Below, piece after piece: positions 9,003 to 16,863 of a DNA stretch of 25,538 nucleotides; within the stretch, counting starts at the first letter, position 1, and each line of letters starts with the position of its first letter. Both the position numbers and the translations under genes were made by a program. The notes below the pieces were generated by a model. It saw only the letters and a list, made by a program, of their open reading frames with translations. It searched no databases and was not told where the DNA came from. The stretch comes from an uncultured Muribaculaceae bacterium (GTDB taxonomy: Bacteria > Bacteroidota > Bacteroidia > Bacteroidales > Muribaculaceae): contig CAJUBC010000033.1 of the NCBI GenBank assembly GCA_910584545.1, forward strand, positions 1 to 25,538, in the 5' to 3' direction.

Positions 9003-9615
9003 ATTCGGCGAGGGCTGCGATCTTCTCCGGCGTGAGTCCGCGGCTTTCGAGAAGTTCAGCTGCGTTGAAGCGGTCGGGGAACGTTTTCGGCAGACCGAGG
9101 CAGCGCACCTTCACCGGAGCCTCTCCTAAGTAGGCGGCGATTTTCTGTCCCATGCCGCCGTCGAGAGAGTTGTCCTCGATAGTGATCACCAGTTCGTAGT
9201 CTTTCAGCGAGTAGAGTGTCGCGGTGTCGAGCTCGCTCAGGATCCGCGGGTTGATCACCGTTGGCTTGATACCCTTATCACGCATCAGTCCGGCGGCTTC
9301 GCGTCCGAGCGGGAGGAAATCTCCCGCCGCGATGATGGCCACACGGTTTCCTTCTCCCTGCTCCACGATCTCATAACGGGTGTCGCTCCAGTCGGTCTGG
9401 ACAGGTCCCTCCACATGGAGTACATCACCGGAGGGCGTGCGGACCACGACCGGCCTTTCGCGCTGGTCGATGGCCCAGTCGAGCATCGACAGATACTCCT
9501 CTGCGTTCGTCGGAGCGAGGAACTTGATTCCGGGTATGTCGGTGATCATGGGTACGTCGAAGAACCCGAGATGAGTCTCGTCGTTCATGCCCCATACGCC
9601 GCCGTAGAATGTCAC
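9001..9615 (-). pseudogene. DXS-like synthase, C-terminal piece
   Basis: This minus-strand frame holds the C-terminal part of a 1-deoxy-D-xylulose-5-phosphate synthase-like enzyme. It has the late pyrimidine-binding domain (TFYGGVWGMNDETHLGFFDV, then IKFLAPTNAEEYLSMLDWAI and RPVVVRTPSG) and the transketolase C-terminal domain (VAIIAAGDFLPLG, then LDGGMGQKIAAYLGE). It has no start of its own. The sequence begins abruptly at about 9615, where the N-terminal piece ends in another frame. In full-length DXS about 70-75 residues lie between these two points and include the Glu that activates the thiamine cofactor (the E-E/Q-H motif). Those residues are absent, so even a frame-restored product should be inactive. 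Confidence 0.8.
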
Positions 9616-10510
9616 GAACGCGGCCGAAGATGTCGATGTACGACTCCTCGTTGTCGGGATGGAGCGGCACGCCGGTCTTCGGATCGAACGGCGCCGAGAA
9701 ATGGAACTTCTCCTTGTTCTGTTCGGCCACAGGAAGGCCCTCTCCTTTCATGGTGTTGATATGAACCACAGTGGGTCGCTCGCAGGCGCGGACCTTGCGG
9801 AACGCCTTGACCAGCGCGCGTAGGTCGTTGCCGTACTCCACATACATATAGTCATAGCCCATCGCCCGGAACATGTTGCACTCGGCAGTGCCGTTGGTGT
9901 CGCGCAGCAGTTTCAGGTTTGCGTATATGCCGCCATGGTTCGGGGCGATGCTCATCTGGTTGTCGTTGACCACCACGATGAAGTTGGAGCCGAGCGTGGC
10001 GCCATAGTCGAGACCTTCGAATGCCTCGCCGCCGCTCAGCGATCCGTCGCCTATCACCGCTACCACGTGCTCATGTCCACCCTTTAGGTCGCGTGCCTTT
10101 GCGAGTCCGGCCGCGAGGGCCACCGATGTCGAGGTATGTCCCACGGCGAAGAGGTCGTATGGACTTTCCGTCGGCTGAGTGTAGCCGGTCACGTCGTTGT
10201 AGTCCGCGGGATCGAGAAACGCCTTGATGCGTCCGGTGAGCATCTTGTGGACGTAGCTCTGGTGCGACACGTCGAACACGAGTTTGTCGTGCGGGGTGTC
10301 GAACACGTAATGGAGGGCGACCGTAGCCTCGAGGAAACCGAGGTTCGGGCCGACATGGCCGCCGTGGGCGGCGAGTTTCTCAATCAGAGGGGCACGCAAT
10401 TGCGCGGCCAGAGTATAAAGACCGTCGAGCGAAAGCCCGCGGATGTCAGCGGGACTCGTGATGGCGGCGATGTCGAAGCCATTCCTGTCCCCGTTCTCGA
10501 TAATGTTCAT
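9425..10510 (-). pseudogene. DXS-like synthase, N-terminal piece (internal deletion)
   Basis: The start at 10510 gives MNIIENGDRNGFDIAAITSP. The thiamine-diphosphate domain follows with GHVGPNLGFLEATVALHYVF (51-70), DVSHQSYVHKMLTGR (80-94), the GDG-N26-30-N cofactor motif (GDGSLSGGEAF at 154-164 with VNDNQM at 181-186) and MKGEGLPVAEQN. Homology stops at YIDIFGR (about 291-297, nt 9620), after which the frame reads unrelated Arg-rich sequence to 9425. Full-length DXS condenses pyruvate and glyceraldehyde-3-phosphate in the MEP and thiamine/pyridoxal routes. The wording GHVGPNLG and DVSHQSYVHK (rather than GHLG and DVGHQAYPHK) suggests the shorter paralogue type found beside a normal dxs in some Bacteroidales, so its loss may be tolerated (inference). 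Confidence 0.8.
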
Positions 10511-10529
10511 CTCAAAAAATTTTGGGTCT

Positions 10530-10537
10530 CAAATTTA
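10530..10537 (-). promoter_or_regulatory. Promoter -7 element of the DXS-like gene
   Basis: On the minus strand TAAATTTG fits TAnnTTTG and lies 20 bp before the start codon at 10510. No good TTG is found at the standard spacing upstream, so the promoter is only half supported. The rest of 10538-10742 holds no gene that I can see. Confidence 0.45.
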
Positions 10538-10742
10538 GTGTCTCAAAAATAGGGCCTCACCCAATAAAACGCCGGCACCCCCGCTTTGGATGTACCCGAA
10601 TCCCATATTTCCCTACCAAATTTCCCGCCCGCAACCCGTTATATGAAGATTATCGGCTTCAGTATGTAAGTCCCATGTTGTTTATGACCTCAAATGATGT
10701 GGCTTGTTTGTCAAAAATTCATGATAAATAATCTCCCTCCGG

Positions 10743-10800
10743 AATATTCATCTTTCCTTCAAAGAAGTATAAGGCTTCTTCGATAAGGATGATGAATACT
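10743..10800 (-). repeat. 58-nt long imperfect hairpin after the DUF4417 operon
   Basis: Three nested stems can be read: 10743-10752 with 10791-10800 (10 bp, one G-U on the minus transcript), 10755-10759 with 10785-10789 (5 bp), and 10761-10767 with 10775-10781 (6-7 bp). They enclose a 7-nt loop and are separated only by small internal loops. It begins 32 bp after the last stop of the three-gene operon. No T-run follows on either strand, so it is not a classical intrinsic terminator. It could be a stabilising 3' structure, a processing site or the end of a small mobile element. Confidence 0.6.
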
Positions 10801-10831
10801 CTGGATTAGAACCTGCGTTAGATAATCTTGA

Positions 10832-11275
10832 TTAGCTTATATTGACTATGTATGAGTCCTGAAGTACCTCCTCGAGCGATTTGCCGTCAATTTTCACAAC
10901 GTCCCATACCTTTTGGTCGCATGGAACATTGAAGAGAGTCTCTCCGTCAGCATAATCGTGAGTGTCTCCTATAAGCTGGTCAATAGGGTATTTTTCGGAT
11001 TGGTCTTTCTTGAAGATAAACACCGGAGTAGGGCATTCCTCTGAATGGATACCATAGAAATTCCCATCTTTTACATAGTAGAAGATTAAGTTTCTTCTTT
11101 GGTATTCCACATAGTATTCAAACACCTTGCGCGAAACTGAAGTTTTTGCTTCGATCTTCGAGTCGATGTCCCACCCAAGCTGCCATACTTCAAGGTTTTG
11201 GCTTTCACCAAAAAAATCCGGTACAACCACGGAGTGGTCTCTCTTGGGCTGATTTGAGAGTCCTGAATGTTTCAT
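10832..11275 (-). CDS. Hypothetical protein, third gene of DUF4417 operon
   Basis: This is a 147-residue protein that I do not recognise. It is soluble by inspection, with no signal peptide or membrane segment. It is rich in aromatic residues and acidic towards the C-terminus (SEKYPIDQLIGDTHDYADGE, then KVWDVVKIDGKSLEEVLQDS). The alternating hydrophobic pattern EYQRRNLIFYYVKDGNFYGI suggests a beta-sheet core. Its ATG overlaps the stop of the upstream gene as ATGA (11272-11275), so it is made from the same message and coupled to it. A small acidic protein at the end of such an operon could be an inhibitor or partner of the preceding protein, but that is only inference from gene order. Confidence 0.7.
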   Translation of the reverse strand: MKHSGLSNQPKRDHSVVVPDFFGESQNLEVWQLGWDIDSKIEAKTSVSRKVFEYYVEYQRRNLIFYYVKDGNFYGIHSEECPTPVFIFKKDQSEKYPIDQLIGDTHDYADGETLFNVPCDQKVWDVVKIDGKSLEEVLQDSYIVNIS

Positions 11276-11730
11276 TTTCTATGGCTTTTATTGTATTCAA
11301 CAATCTTTTTAATTAGATCCTCATACTTCGAGTCAATAGGAAGATGATTTTGTTTGTCCCCACTTTTACGACCAACTTCCCCTGTTTTAGCATTCTGGGG
11401 AAAATTATGGTAGTGCGAAGTGCCTTTCCCATTGTTGCTGAAAGGTATTAAGTTGCCTTTTGAATCAAATACTAAATCTATTTGACCCACACATTTGTGA
11501 TCTTTATAGATACCAATGGAAGATATTTCGACGGAGCCATCTTTGCGTTTTCTTCCACAAAGATATATCGGAGATTCTGAGTTGGAATTTACCGGCACTT
11601 TGACCTGACGCACACATCTATTCTGTAGTAGAATTTTATGACCGTCTATACGGTGATGAAACTCTTGATGAGATCTCTTGCTTCCTCTAACCCGATCTAG
11701 TGTTTTGTTATACGAATTATTGCCACCCAT
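11272..11730 (-). CDS. Small His-containing protein, second gene of DUF4417 operon
   Basis: This 152-residue protein begins MGGNNSYNKTLDRVRGSKRS. It continues with RIDGHKILLQ and the core NSNSESPIYLCGRKR. The C-terminal half is built around SIGIYKDHKCVGQIDLVFDS, GTSHYHNF (His106, His108) and KQNHLPIDSKYEDLIKKIVE (His129). I recall similar GGNNSYN...GHKVL sequences in phage and mobile-element proteins, sometimes next to or joined with DUF4417 proteins, with no assigned function. The spaced His residues and nearby Asp, Asn and Lys would suit a metal site or nuclease centre, but no known nuclease motif is certain. It overlaps the upstream gene by 14 nt and the downstream gene by 4 nt. Confidence 0.75.
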   Translation of the reverse strand: MGGNNSYNKTLDRVRGSKRSHQEFHHRIDGHKILLQNRCVRQVKVPVNSNSESPIYLCGRKRKDGSVEISSIGIYKDHKCVGQIDLVFDSKGNLIPFSNNGKGTSHYHNFPQNAKTGEVGRKSGDKQNHLPIDSKYEDLIKKIVEYNKSHRK

Positions 11731-12472
11731 TTGCAGATCTGTTATTATCGTTAGTGAAATAGGTGCAATATTCAGTATCCTCGCCTTCTATTTTAGGACC
11801 GTACCGTAGTATGTGCACCGGCAGTAGTTCTCTGCGGATTCTTTCGACGGCTTTCAGCCATTCTTTAGGATTCCCATGTTTTGTCACTCCTACACTGCTT
11901 ATTGCAAGAATGGAGTGTTTGGGCCAGCCTTCAATCCAGTAATCCTCCAGCCATTCGTCGGGGAAAGAAACATTGGGAATAACATGGCGACCTCTCGATT
12001 GTAGCCAAGCCACCCAGAGCTTGTTGAGGAACGAGGCATTGATTTTTTGTGTACGGCTCATTTCGTTTGTCATAGAGAAATCAATGCCGATGGAGACTGC
12101 GAAATGTGCCAGAATCTTCTCAGTTTTGAACGGATTGTTCCAGTATTTTAAGATCTGTTCGTCACTGAAATAGAAATGAGGTGCGACATGGTATAGTTGC
12201 TTACCGGCAATACGATGAATTCCTCTTATATCCGTCGGTATTTTACCGGTATAAGGGCGCACTATCGGCATTTCATTTTTTGCCGTCATGCTTACTGTCA
12301 AAGTCATGAACAAAAGTGTGGCATCCTTATGCTCAAGAATAAATTCAACAGACTTTTTGTCTACAGATGTCTGTGAAATCCGATCCACATTGCAGCCTTG
12401 GACTGTTTCTTCCATAGGTGGCAGATCCAAAAATGGAAGTGTTTCTTGAATTGGATAATACCCGTATTTCAT
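11717..12472 (-). CDS. DUF4417-type protein, first gene of three-gene operon
   Basis: The 251-residue product resembles the DUF4417 family. It has HFAVSIGIDFSMTNEMSRTQ (123-142), KLWVAWLQSRGRHVIPNVSF (151-170) and GWPKHSILAISSVGV (182-196). The end is VHILRYGPKIEG (219-230), matching the usual family tail in which a partner strand reads V(I/L)xYG. DUF4417 has no experimentally assigned role that I know of and is frequent in phages and integrated elements. The N-terminal 110 residues are not typical of the family as I remember it and may be an extra domain. The gene leads an operon in which all three frames overlap. Its start lies about 60 bp from a 15-bp palindrome at 12532-12546, a candidate operator. 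No clear minus-strand TAnnTTTG promoter was found; TATTTCTG at 12503-12510 has one mismatch. Confidence 0.75.
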   Translation of the reverse strand: MKYGYYPIQETLPFLDLPPMEETVQGCNVDRISQTSVDKKSVEFILEHKDATLLFMTLTVSMTAKNEMPIVRPYTGKIPTDIRGIHRIAGKQLYHVAPHFYFSDEQILKYWNNPFKTEKILAHFAVSIGIDFSMTNEMSRTQKINASFLNKLWVAWLQSRGRHVIPNVSFPDEWLEDYWIEGWPKHSILAISSVGVTKHGNPKEWLKAVERIRRELLPVHILRYGPKIEGEDTEYCTYFTNDNNRSANGWQ

Positions 12473-12522
12473 AATATGAATTTAATTTGTTTATGTTTTT
12501 GGCAGAAATACAGGTATGGCTA

Positions 12523-12553
12523 TTGCGTATCACGAATTAAATTCGTAATTTTG
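12523..12553 (+). promoter_or_regulatory. Orphan plus-strand promoter with palindrome
   Basis: TTG at 12523-12525, exactly 20 nt, then TAATTTTG at 12546-12553 is a full match to the Bacteroidetes promoter. A perfect palindrome, ACGAATT-A-AATTCGT at 12532-12546, fills the spacer up to the -7 element, as in the hicAB promoter. No plus-strand gene follows; an intrinsic terminator does. The promoter diverges from the DUF4417 operon, so a protein bound to the palindrome could control both. Confidence 0.65.
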
Positions 12554-12559
12554 CGCTTG

Positions 12560-12647
12560 AAAGGTCGCCAACCCTGTATTACTCCTGTCAGGGTTTATGA
12601 TTTTACTGTGCCTTGTTCTCGCCCAAGAATAAGGCATTGTTTTTGTT
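12560..12647 (+). ncRNA. Candidate small RNA (about 88 nt)
   Basis: From the predicted start near 12560 the transcript contains a 7-bp stem, AACCCTG (12570-12576) with CAGGGTT (12589-12595). A single-stranded stretch and the terminator hairpin at 12609-12636 follow. No plus-strand reading frame of credible quality is present, so the promoter-terminator pair most simply defines a small RNA. It lies between the DUF4417 operon and the PIN-like gene and is antisense to any minus-strand read-through from the latter. Its target and family are unknown to me. The call is inference from signals, not homology. Confidence 0.5.
12609..12647 (+). terminator. Intrinsic terminator of the candidate small RNA
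   Basis: TGCCTTGTTCT (12609-12619) pairs with AGAATAAGGCA (12626-12636) to give an 11-bp stem with one G-U pair and a 6-nt loop. It is followed by TTGTTTTTGTT (12637-12647). The T-rich side is on the plus strand only. Confidence 0.75.
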
Positions 12648-12707
12648 CATACATTATTTCATCATATTTACCTCCTTTCTGTTTTTGTTGATATTAATTT
12701 TCTATTG

Positions 12708-13151
12708 TCATAGACAAGCTGCAATCTTAAACAATCGTAGTCGAGATGCATTTGAATCAACAGCTGGCCTAACGGTTTCGGGGATTCTTGGTCTTCTACT
12801 TTGAACATTAATTGTCTCAATGCCGAGTTCGTTGCATACGCATTGGGTAACAGTATCAACGACAGCTACTTTAACATTGTGCCGTTTTGCGATAAAAAGC
12901 ACGCTGCTTTCCGAAAATCCAATCTTATGCAGACATTTGTTATTCGAAAAGAATAAAACAAATTGAGACATTTCTTCCTCTGATAGTGCAATATTTCCAA
13001 CAGATGCCGGGTATCTACATAGACTGTCGTGTGCTGCTATATCAGTAGTAAGCAGAGAATAAGAGGGACAAAGAGACAGTACAATTCCAGATATCTCCAT
13101 ACAATGCTTGCCAACCATTAAACAGTTTTTCTCCATATCGTCAGAAAGCAT
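12708..13151 (-). CDS. Putative PIN-like partner of the XRE-ImmA protein
   Basis: This is a small protein of about 147 residues from the Met at 13151; Mets at 13169 and 13136 are alternatives. The pattern TTDIAAHDSLCRYPAS, a helical segment EEEMSQFVLFFSNNKCLHKI, then GFSESSVLFIAKRHNVKVAVVDTVTQCVCNELGIETINV resembles the second half of PIN-like nucleases. There a helix with acidic residues is followed by a strand ending in Asp. Such proteins are common partners of XRE-ImmA/IrrE genes. The C-terminal 30 residues (SRRPRIPETVRP and on) look unlike a folded end, and another minus frame stays open to 12668, so a frameshift near 12830 is possible. It overlaps the upstream gene by about 11 nt. Confidence 0.5.
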   Translation of the reverse strand: MLSDDMEKNCLMVGKHCMEISGIVLSLCPSYSLLTTDIAAHDSLCRYPASVGNIALSEEEMSQFVLFFSNNKCLHKIGFSESSVLFIAKRHNVKVAVVDTVTQCVCNELGIETINVQSRRPRIPETVRPAVDSNASRLRLFKIAACL

Positions 13152-14250
13152 GTATATTAGATTCAACATTAAGAATTGAAGTGTTCAGCAATTGCGCGGC
13201 TTTCGATGTGGAAATTAATTCCTGAACGAGAGCACTATATACCAAACTCTCATAGTAATCTGCATCATAGTCTTTCTCTGAAACCGGCTCTACATATCTT
13301 GATTCCTCTACGTAATTCTTAAATTTTGAATTGGTGTTTTTTTTGATACAATAACTTCTATAACGATTTTCGTTGAAAATGCCCAATCGTTTAAAGGAGT
13401 ATACAATCGCATCGATTGATATCCCATACATTTTCTGCACCTTTTTCAGTTCTTGCACGCTGATTTTTGATTTGCTGCCAAATTCTTTTTCTGTGACTTC
13501 TGAAGGAAGGAGCATCTCAGATGCAAAAGCATCGCACAATTTCTCTTTTTCGTGATTCGAAAGGCCATCTTCGAACGAGGAATTTGCCAACAGATGGGCT
13601 AACTCGTGCATGTGAGTGAAGCGTCGCCTCTCCGTATTGGTTATATTTGAATTTATAACCATAAGAGAGATGTTTTCTCCTGCATGTCCACTGATTCCGT
13701 CAAAGCCTTCAGGTCCATCAATTTCAAATACCTTTACGCCATGATTCATCAGAAGATTTTTCACGCTTGGAATTGGAGCAATTCCTAATCCCCACGTTTT
13801 TCTTAATTCTTTAGCGAGCATTATCATCTGCATCGGTAAATATATTTTTACCGGCACATTGATTTGTTCCATTGAAGATTCAGCACCAAGAATATTTTCT
13901 ATGTCGATAAAACGCTCAACTTCATCCTGGATTTTAATCTTCAGCATGGTCTGGTCTTTTGCCCCGACGCTTGCTTTCTTCCTGAATGAAATCTCAACTT
14001 CAGAAACATCGAATGAATATGGTCTGAAAAAATATTCTACCGGTACTCCTAAGGCCTTAGAGAGTTTAATTAATATTGAACTTCCAGCCATCGTCTTGCC
14101 CGCTTCATATTTGGATATAGTCTGCTTGGATACCTCCTTCCCGGTTTTAACGGAAAGGCCATCCATCGACAAGCCAGCCTTTAGCCGCGCTTGTTTCAGC
14201 CTTTTTGCAAATAGCTCTTTTATGTCCATATTCGACTTGTTATACTTCAT
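13141..14250 (-). CDS. XRE-family regulator fused to ImmA/IrrE metallopeptidase
   Basis: Of 369 residues, 15-75 form an XRE/Cro helix-turn-helix (RLKQARLKAGLSMDGLSVKT, KQTISKYEAGKTMAGSSIL). Residues 140-260 form an ImmA/IrrE zinc peptidase with HELAH at 215-219 and the downstream helix EKLCDAFASEMLLP that supplies the third ligand. In ICEBs1 and related systems such proteases cleave repressors. In Bacteroidetes single-chain XRE-ImmA proteins pair with small toxins or PIN-like proteins. The promoter -7 element ends at 14255, only 5 bp before the ATG at 14250, so the message is either leaderless or starts at the second Met (14229, MDIKELFAKR). The latter gives a clean HTH start. The gene is visibly AT-rich compared with the flanking chromosome. 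Confidence 0.82.
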   Translation of the reverse strand: MKYNKSNMDIKELFAKRLKQARLKAGLSMDGLSVKTGKEVSKQTISKYEAGKTMAGSSILIKLSKALGVPVEYFFRPYSFDVSEVEISFRKKASVGAKDQTMLKIKIQDEVERFIDIENILGAESSMEQINVPVKIYLPMQMIMLAKELRKTWGLGIAPIPSVKNLLMNHGVKVFEIDGPEGFDGISGHAGENISLMVINSNITNTERRRFTHMHELAHLLANSSFEDGLSNHEKEKLCDAFASEMLLPSEVTEKEFGSKSKISVQELKKVQKMYGISIDAIVYSFKRLGIFNENRYRSYCIKKNTNSKFKNYVEESRYVEPVSEKDYDADYYESLVYSALVQELISTSKAAQLLNTSILNVESNIHAF

Positions 14251-14254
14251 GCGA

Positions 14255-14284
14255 CAAAATTAATAAAAAAAATTAATTTGTCAA
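14255..14284 (-). promoter_or_regulatory. Promoter of XRE-ImmA gene with inverted repeat
   Basis: Reading the minus strand: TTG (14284-14282), 19 nt, TAATTTTG (14262-14255), a perfect promoter. The same stretch is an imperfect dyad, GACAAA-A-TTAAT against ATTAA-TTTGTC (14253-14282), differing by one inserted A. This suggests that the XRE domain binds here and controls its own gene. Confidence 0.7.
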
Positions 14285-14481
14285 CAAAAAACTCGAAAAA
14301 TTATTTCTTCATAGAGCAAATTCAACATCCCCGATCAAAGACAAAGTACCATTGGATCTACTATTCGGGATCTTCTCAGAAATATTAAGTCCCGATTTGT
14401 TTCCCTCTTTGTTTGTCCCTATTTGAGTCATAGGAAGAAGACTCTCGGGCAATCTGGAGTTTGCTTATTACATGCTCATGG

Positions 14482-16863
14482 TTAGGCATTTTTAGGGTCA
14501 AACATACTCCAGTTGGCAAGTTCTGTGGTATTATCGATGGGAAGCGGTGAGTATAGCCAGTAGTCAGTGCCCTTCTTCTTAATAATAATGCCGCCTCGGA
14601 GGCTTTTGCCTTTGGCATTCTCATCAGCGAGATATTTGAGAAGGGCATTATGTTTGGCCGGTGCGAAAATGTCGCTGCCCTCGGTCTTCGTGTCGAAGAT
14701 ATAGACAAGTCCGTTTTTCATGCGGATAACGAAGTCGGGATAGAACAGACCCAGATCCTCACCATCGCCGTCGTATGGGATGGCGTAATGCTGACGGCCT
14801 TTGTCCCCGTTTTTGTACCACCAGTCTATTACATCGGTATGGCGTTCGAGGAAAGTTTCAAATTCTTCTTCGGGCTTTGAAGCATCGTTGAACTGTACGA
14901 AAGGCAGAAGAGCGTGGTTTTTCTTATCAGGATCGAGATAGTGTGTGTCGGCATCATAAAAACGTTCTTCCGGGACTTGCCACTCGTAAGGAGTAATGAT
15001 GCGTTTTGCCGATGGTTTGGCAGCAGCTCGCTTTTGAACATACTTTTCGAGGGCGAGGTCGATAATTCGGTCAAACTTCGGACGATTTTCATGGTAGAGA
15101 ACAACTTTTTTGGCATCCGTATCGAAGATATTAAAGTAATCTTCGAGCAGTCCGAGAAGATACCCTGCAATACGGCGTGTGCGGTCGCCCTGTCGCGACT
15201 CAAACTGACCGCCTTTGCCGTTGACATACGCGGTGAAAACGCGGTCGATTTCACCTGCGGTACGGGCGAACTTAGCTTGCTTGACATTGAGCACCTGCAC
15301 TTCGTTTTGGAAATGCACGTCTTTGGGAATTTCCACATTGACGGTCTTAACATCAAGTCGAATGGTATTTTGGACACGGCGACGGTTTTCGTTGATTGTC
15401 AGGTCATCAGTTTCGGACAGTGGCTGCGGTTCGTCGTTGTCTCCGGCCATAGCGGCAAGTTCGGCTATTGTAAATAATCCCCGGCCTTGCTCGAGTTTCC
15501 AGAACCTCGCCGCCTCCTCGTACAAAATTTGCTTGAAGTCGGGACCGAGATAGTTGTGCATGATATTGGGGCGCGAGGCATACACGGCTGCGAGCGATAC
15601 ATTGCAAAGTCCGCTCCGACGTGTAGCCGGAATAACATTGTTAAGGATATAGCTTTGGTCTTCGGCCACTATACTTATTTTATCCTTGGCGATGTCGGTA
15701 TAGACGAATCCGACATCAAGCAGCTCGTTGTTGTAATGCTTCTGTTCGGGCATACGCATAATTCGCCCGACAGTCTGGATTGTGAACTGGTCACTCTGTA
15801 ATTTACGGAAGATTAGCAGTACTGCGGCGCGGGGGCAATCCCAGCCCAATGCAATAGCTTCCTTGAACAGCAGGACTTTCGCCATGTTGTCAGGCTTTTC
15901 CAGTCCTTCAAGATTGGCCTTCTCTCCGGCGAGCCAAACGGCAAGTTTGCCGTTCTCGACGGTGATTTCTTCGTTAGGGTTGAATTTCAGATACTGCTTG
16001 ACGACATCGGCAACTTCGTTGTCTTCCTCCGTCATATTCTCCTTAGTGTCGTTCGGGAGTTGGATAAGCAGCAGCGGGTTGACCTTTATCCCCAGACGGT
16101 GGTACTCGGCGGCAATTTGTTGACGCTTGGCAAGTGCCGTTTTAAGCAGTCGTTCTTCGAGCGACATCGGGTCAGCGGAATCAACATCTATGTCGGGGTT
16201 GAGCACTACTTCTTTCTTAATCATGCCGGCGTCTATAACGTCGCGACGTTCGACGAGAACTTTTTGCGTAGTGCCGTTGACAGCGGTTTTGGGCGTAGCC
16301 GATATGCGAATTTCGACTTTAGGATTGATGCGGTCAAGTACCTGTCCCGACTTATCGGCGGTTTTCGACCAAAACATGTGCTCCTCGTCGATAATCGCCA
16401 CTATCGGCAAGCCAAGTTCTTCCTTGGTGCGGCGTGTAATTTCATATAGCGACGCAGAGGCTTCGCTATCGCGCACCATTATGTTTTTATCCTTATTGAC
16501 ACTCTCCCAGTTGACGAACAGAATCTCGCCCGGCTGAATACCCTCGCTTTGGTCGAGTTCGTCGAACATAACCGGTTGGAGTTTGCGAGTATCGCCAAAG
16601 GCACTCTTGAGGCTCTGATAACTCTGCAGGTGAAGTTTGCGTGGTGCAAACCATATAAAGGCGCATTCCTGATACATGGAGTCGCCACGATTTTTCAGCT
16701 CGTCGACGATGGCGGCGAGCGTCTGACATGCCATTACTGTTTTGCCCGCACCTGTCGGAGCCTCAAAAACAATCTTACGGCGCGACCCCGGTTGATTGAG
16801 TGCTTTTACAGTTTTATCAGTGAGGTCGGCGATAGCCTCTTGTTGGTAACGTAGATTTTTCAT
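14482..16863 (-). CDS. res: Type III restriction enzyme, Res subunit
   Basis: This 793-residue subunit drives translocation and cleavage in a type III restriction-modification complex (Mod2Res). Superfamily 2 helicase motifs occur in order: Walker A APTGAGKT (35-42), DEEH box (159-162), SATP (188-191) and motif VI QTVGRIMR (363-370). The C-terminal endonuclease has the PD-(D/E)xK pattern: YPDF (Asp710) followed 14 residues later by FDTKTE (Asp724, Lys726). All catalytic motifs are present with no break in frame, so the subunit looks functional. It overlaps mod by 4 nt (ATGA), giving one operon read leftward. It is somewhat shorter than EcoP15I Res, within the range I know for Bacteroidales homologues. 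Confidence 0.9.
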   Translation of the reverse strand: MKNLRYQQEAIADLTDKTVKALNQPGSRRKIVFEAPTGAGKTVMACQTLAAIVDELKNRGDSMYQECAFIWFAPRKLHLQSYQSLKSAFGDTRKLQPVMFDELDQSEGIQPGEILFVNWESVNKDKNIMVRDSEASASLYEITRRTKEELGLPIVAIIDEEHMFWSKTADKSGQVLDRINPKVEIRISATPKTAVNGTTQKVLVERRDVIDAGMIKKEVVLNPDIDVDSADPMSLEERLLKTALAKRQQIAAEYHRLGIKVNPLLLIQLPNDTKENMTEEDNEVADVVKQYLKFNPNEEITVENGKLAVWLAGEKANLEGLEKPDNMAKVLLFKEAIALGWDCPRAAVLLIFRKLQSDQFTIQTVGRIMRMPEQKHYNNELLDVGFVYTDIAKDKISIVAEDQSYILNNVIPATRRSGLCNVSLAAVYASRPNIMHNYLGPDFKQILYEEAARFWKLEQGRGLFTIAELAAMAGDNDEPQPLSETDDLTINENRRRVQNTIRLDVKTVNVEIPKDVHFQNEVQVLNVKQAKFARTAGEIDRVFTAYVNGKGGQFESRQGDRTRRIAGYLLGLLEDYFNIFDTDAKKVVLYHENRPKFDRIIDLALEKYVQKRAAAKPSAKRIITPYEWQVPEERFYDADTHYLDPDKKNHALLPFVQFNDASKPEEEFETFLERHTDVIDWWYKNGDKGRQHYAIPYDGDGEDLGLFYPDFVIRMKNGLVYIFDTKTEGSDIFAPAKHNALLKYLADENAKGKSLRGGIIIKKKGTDYWLYSPLPIDNTTELANWSMFDPKNA

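Noticed and set aside
12598..12668. Tiny minus-strand frames after an AGGAGG sequence, across the small-RNA terminator
   Set aside because: The nearest ATGs give three codons, or a 19-codon frame too far from the AGGAGG; the hairpin and T-run on the plus strand are better explained as a terminator.
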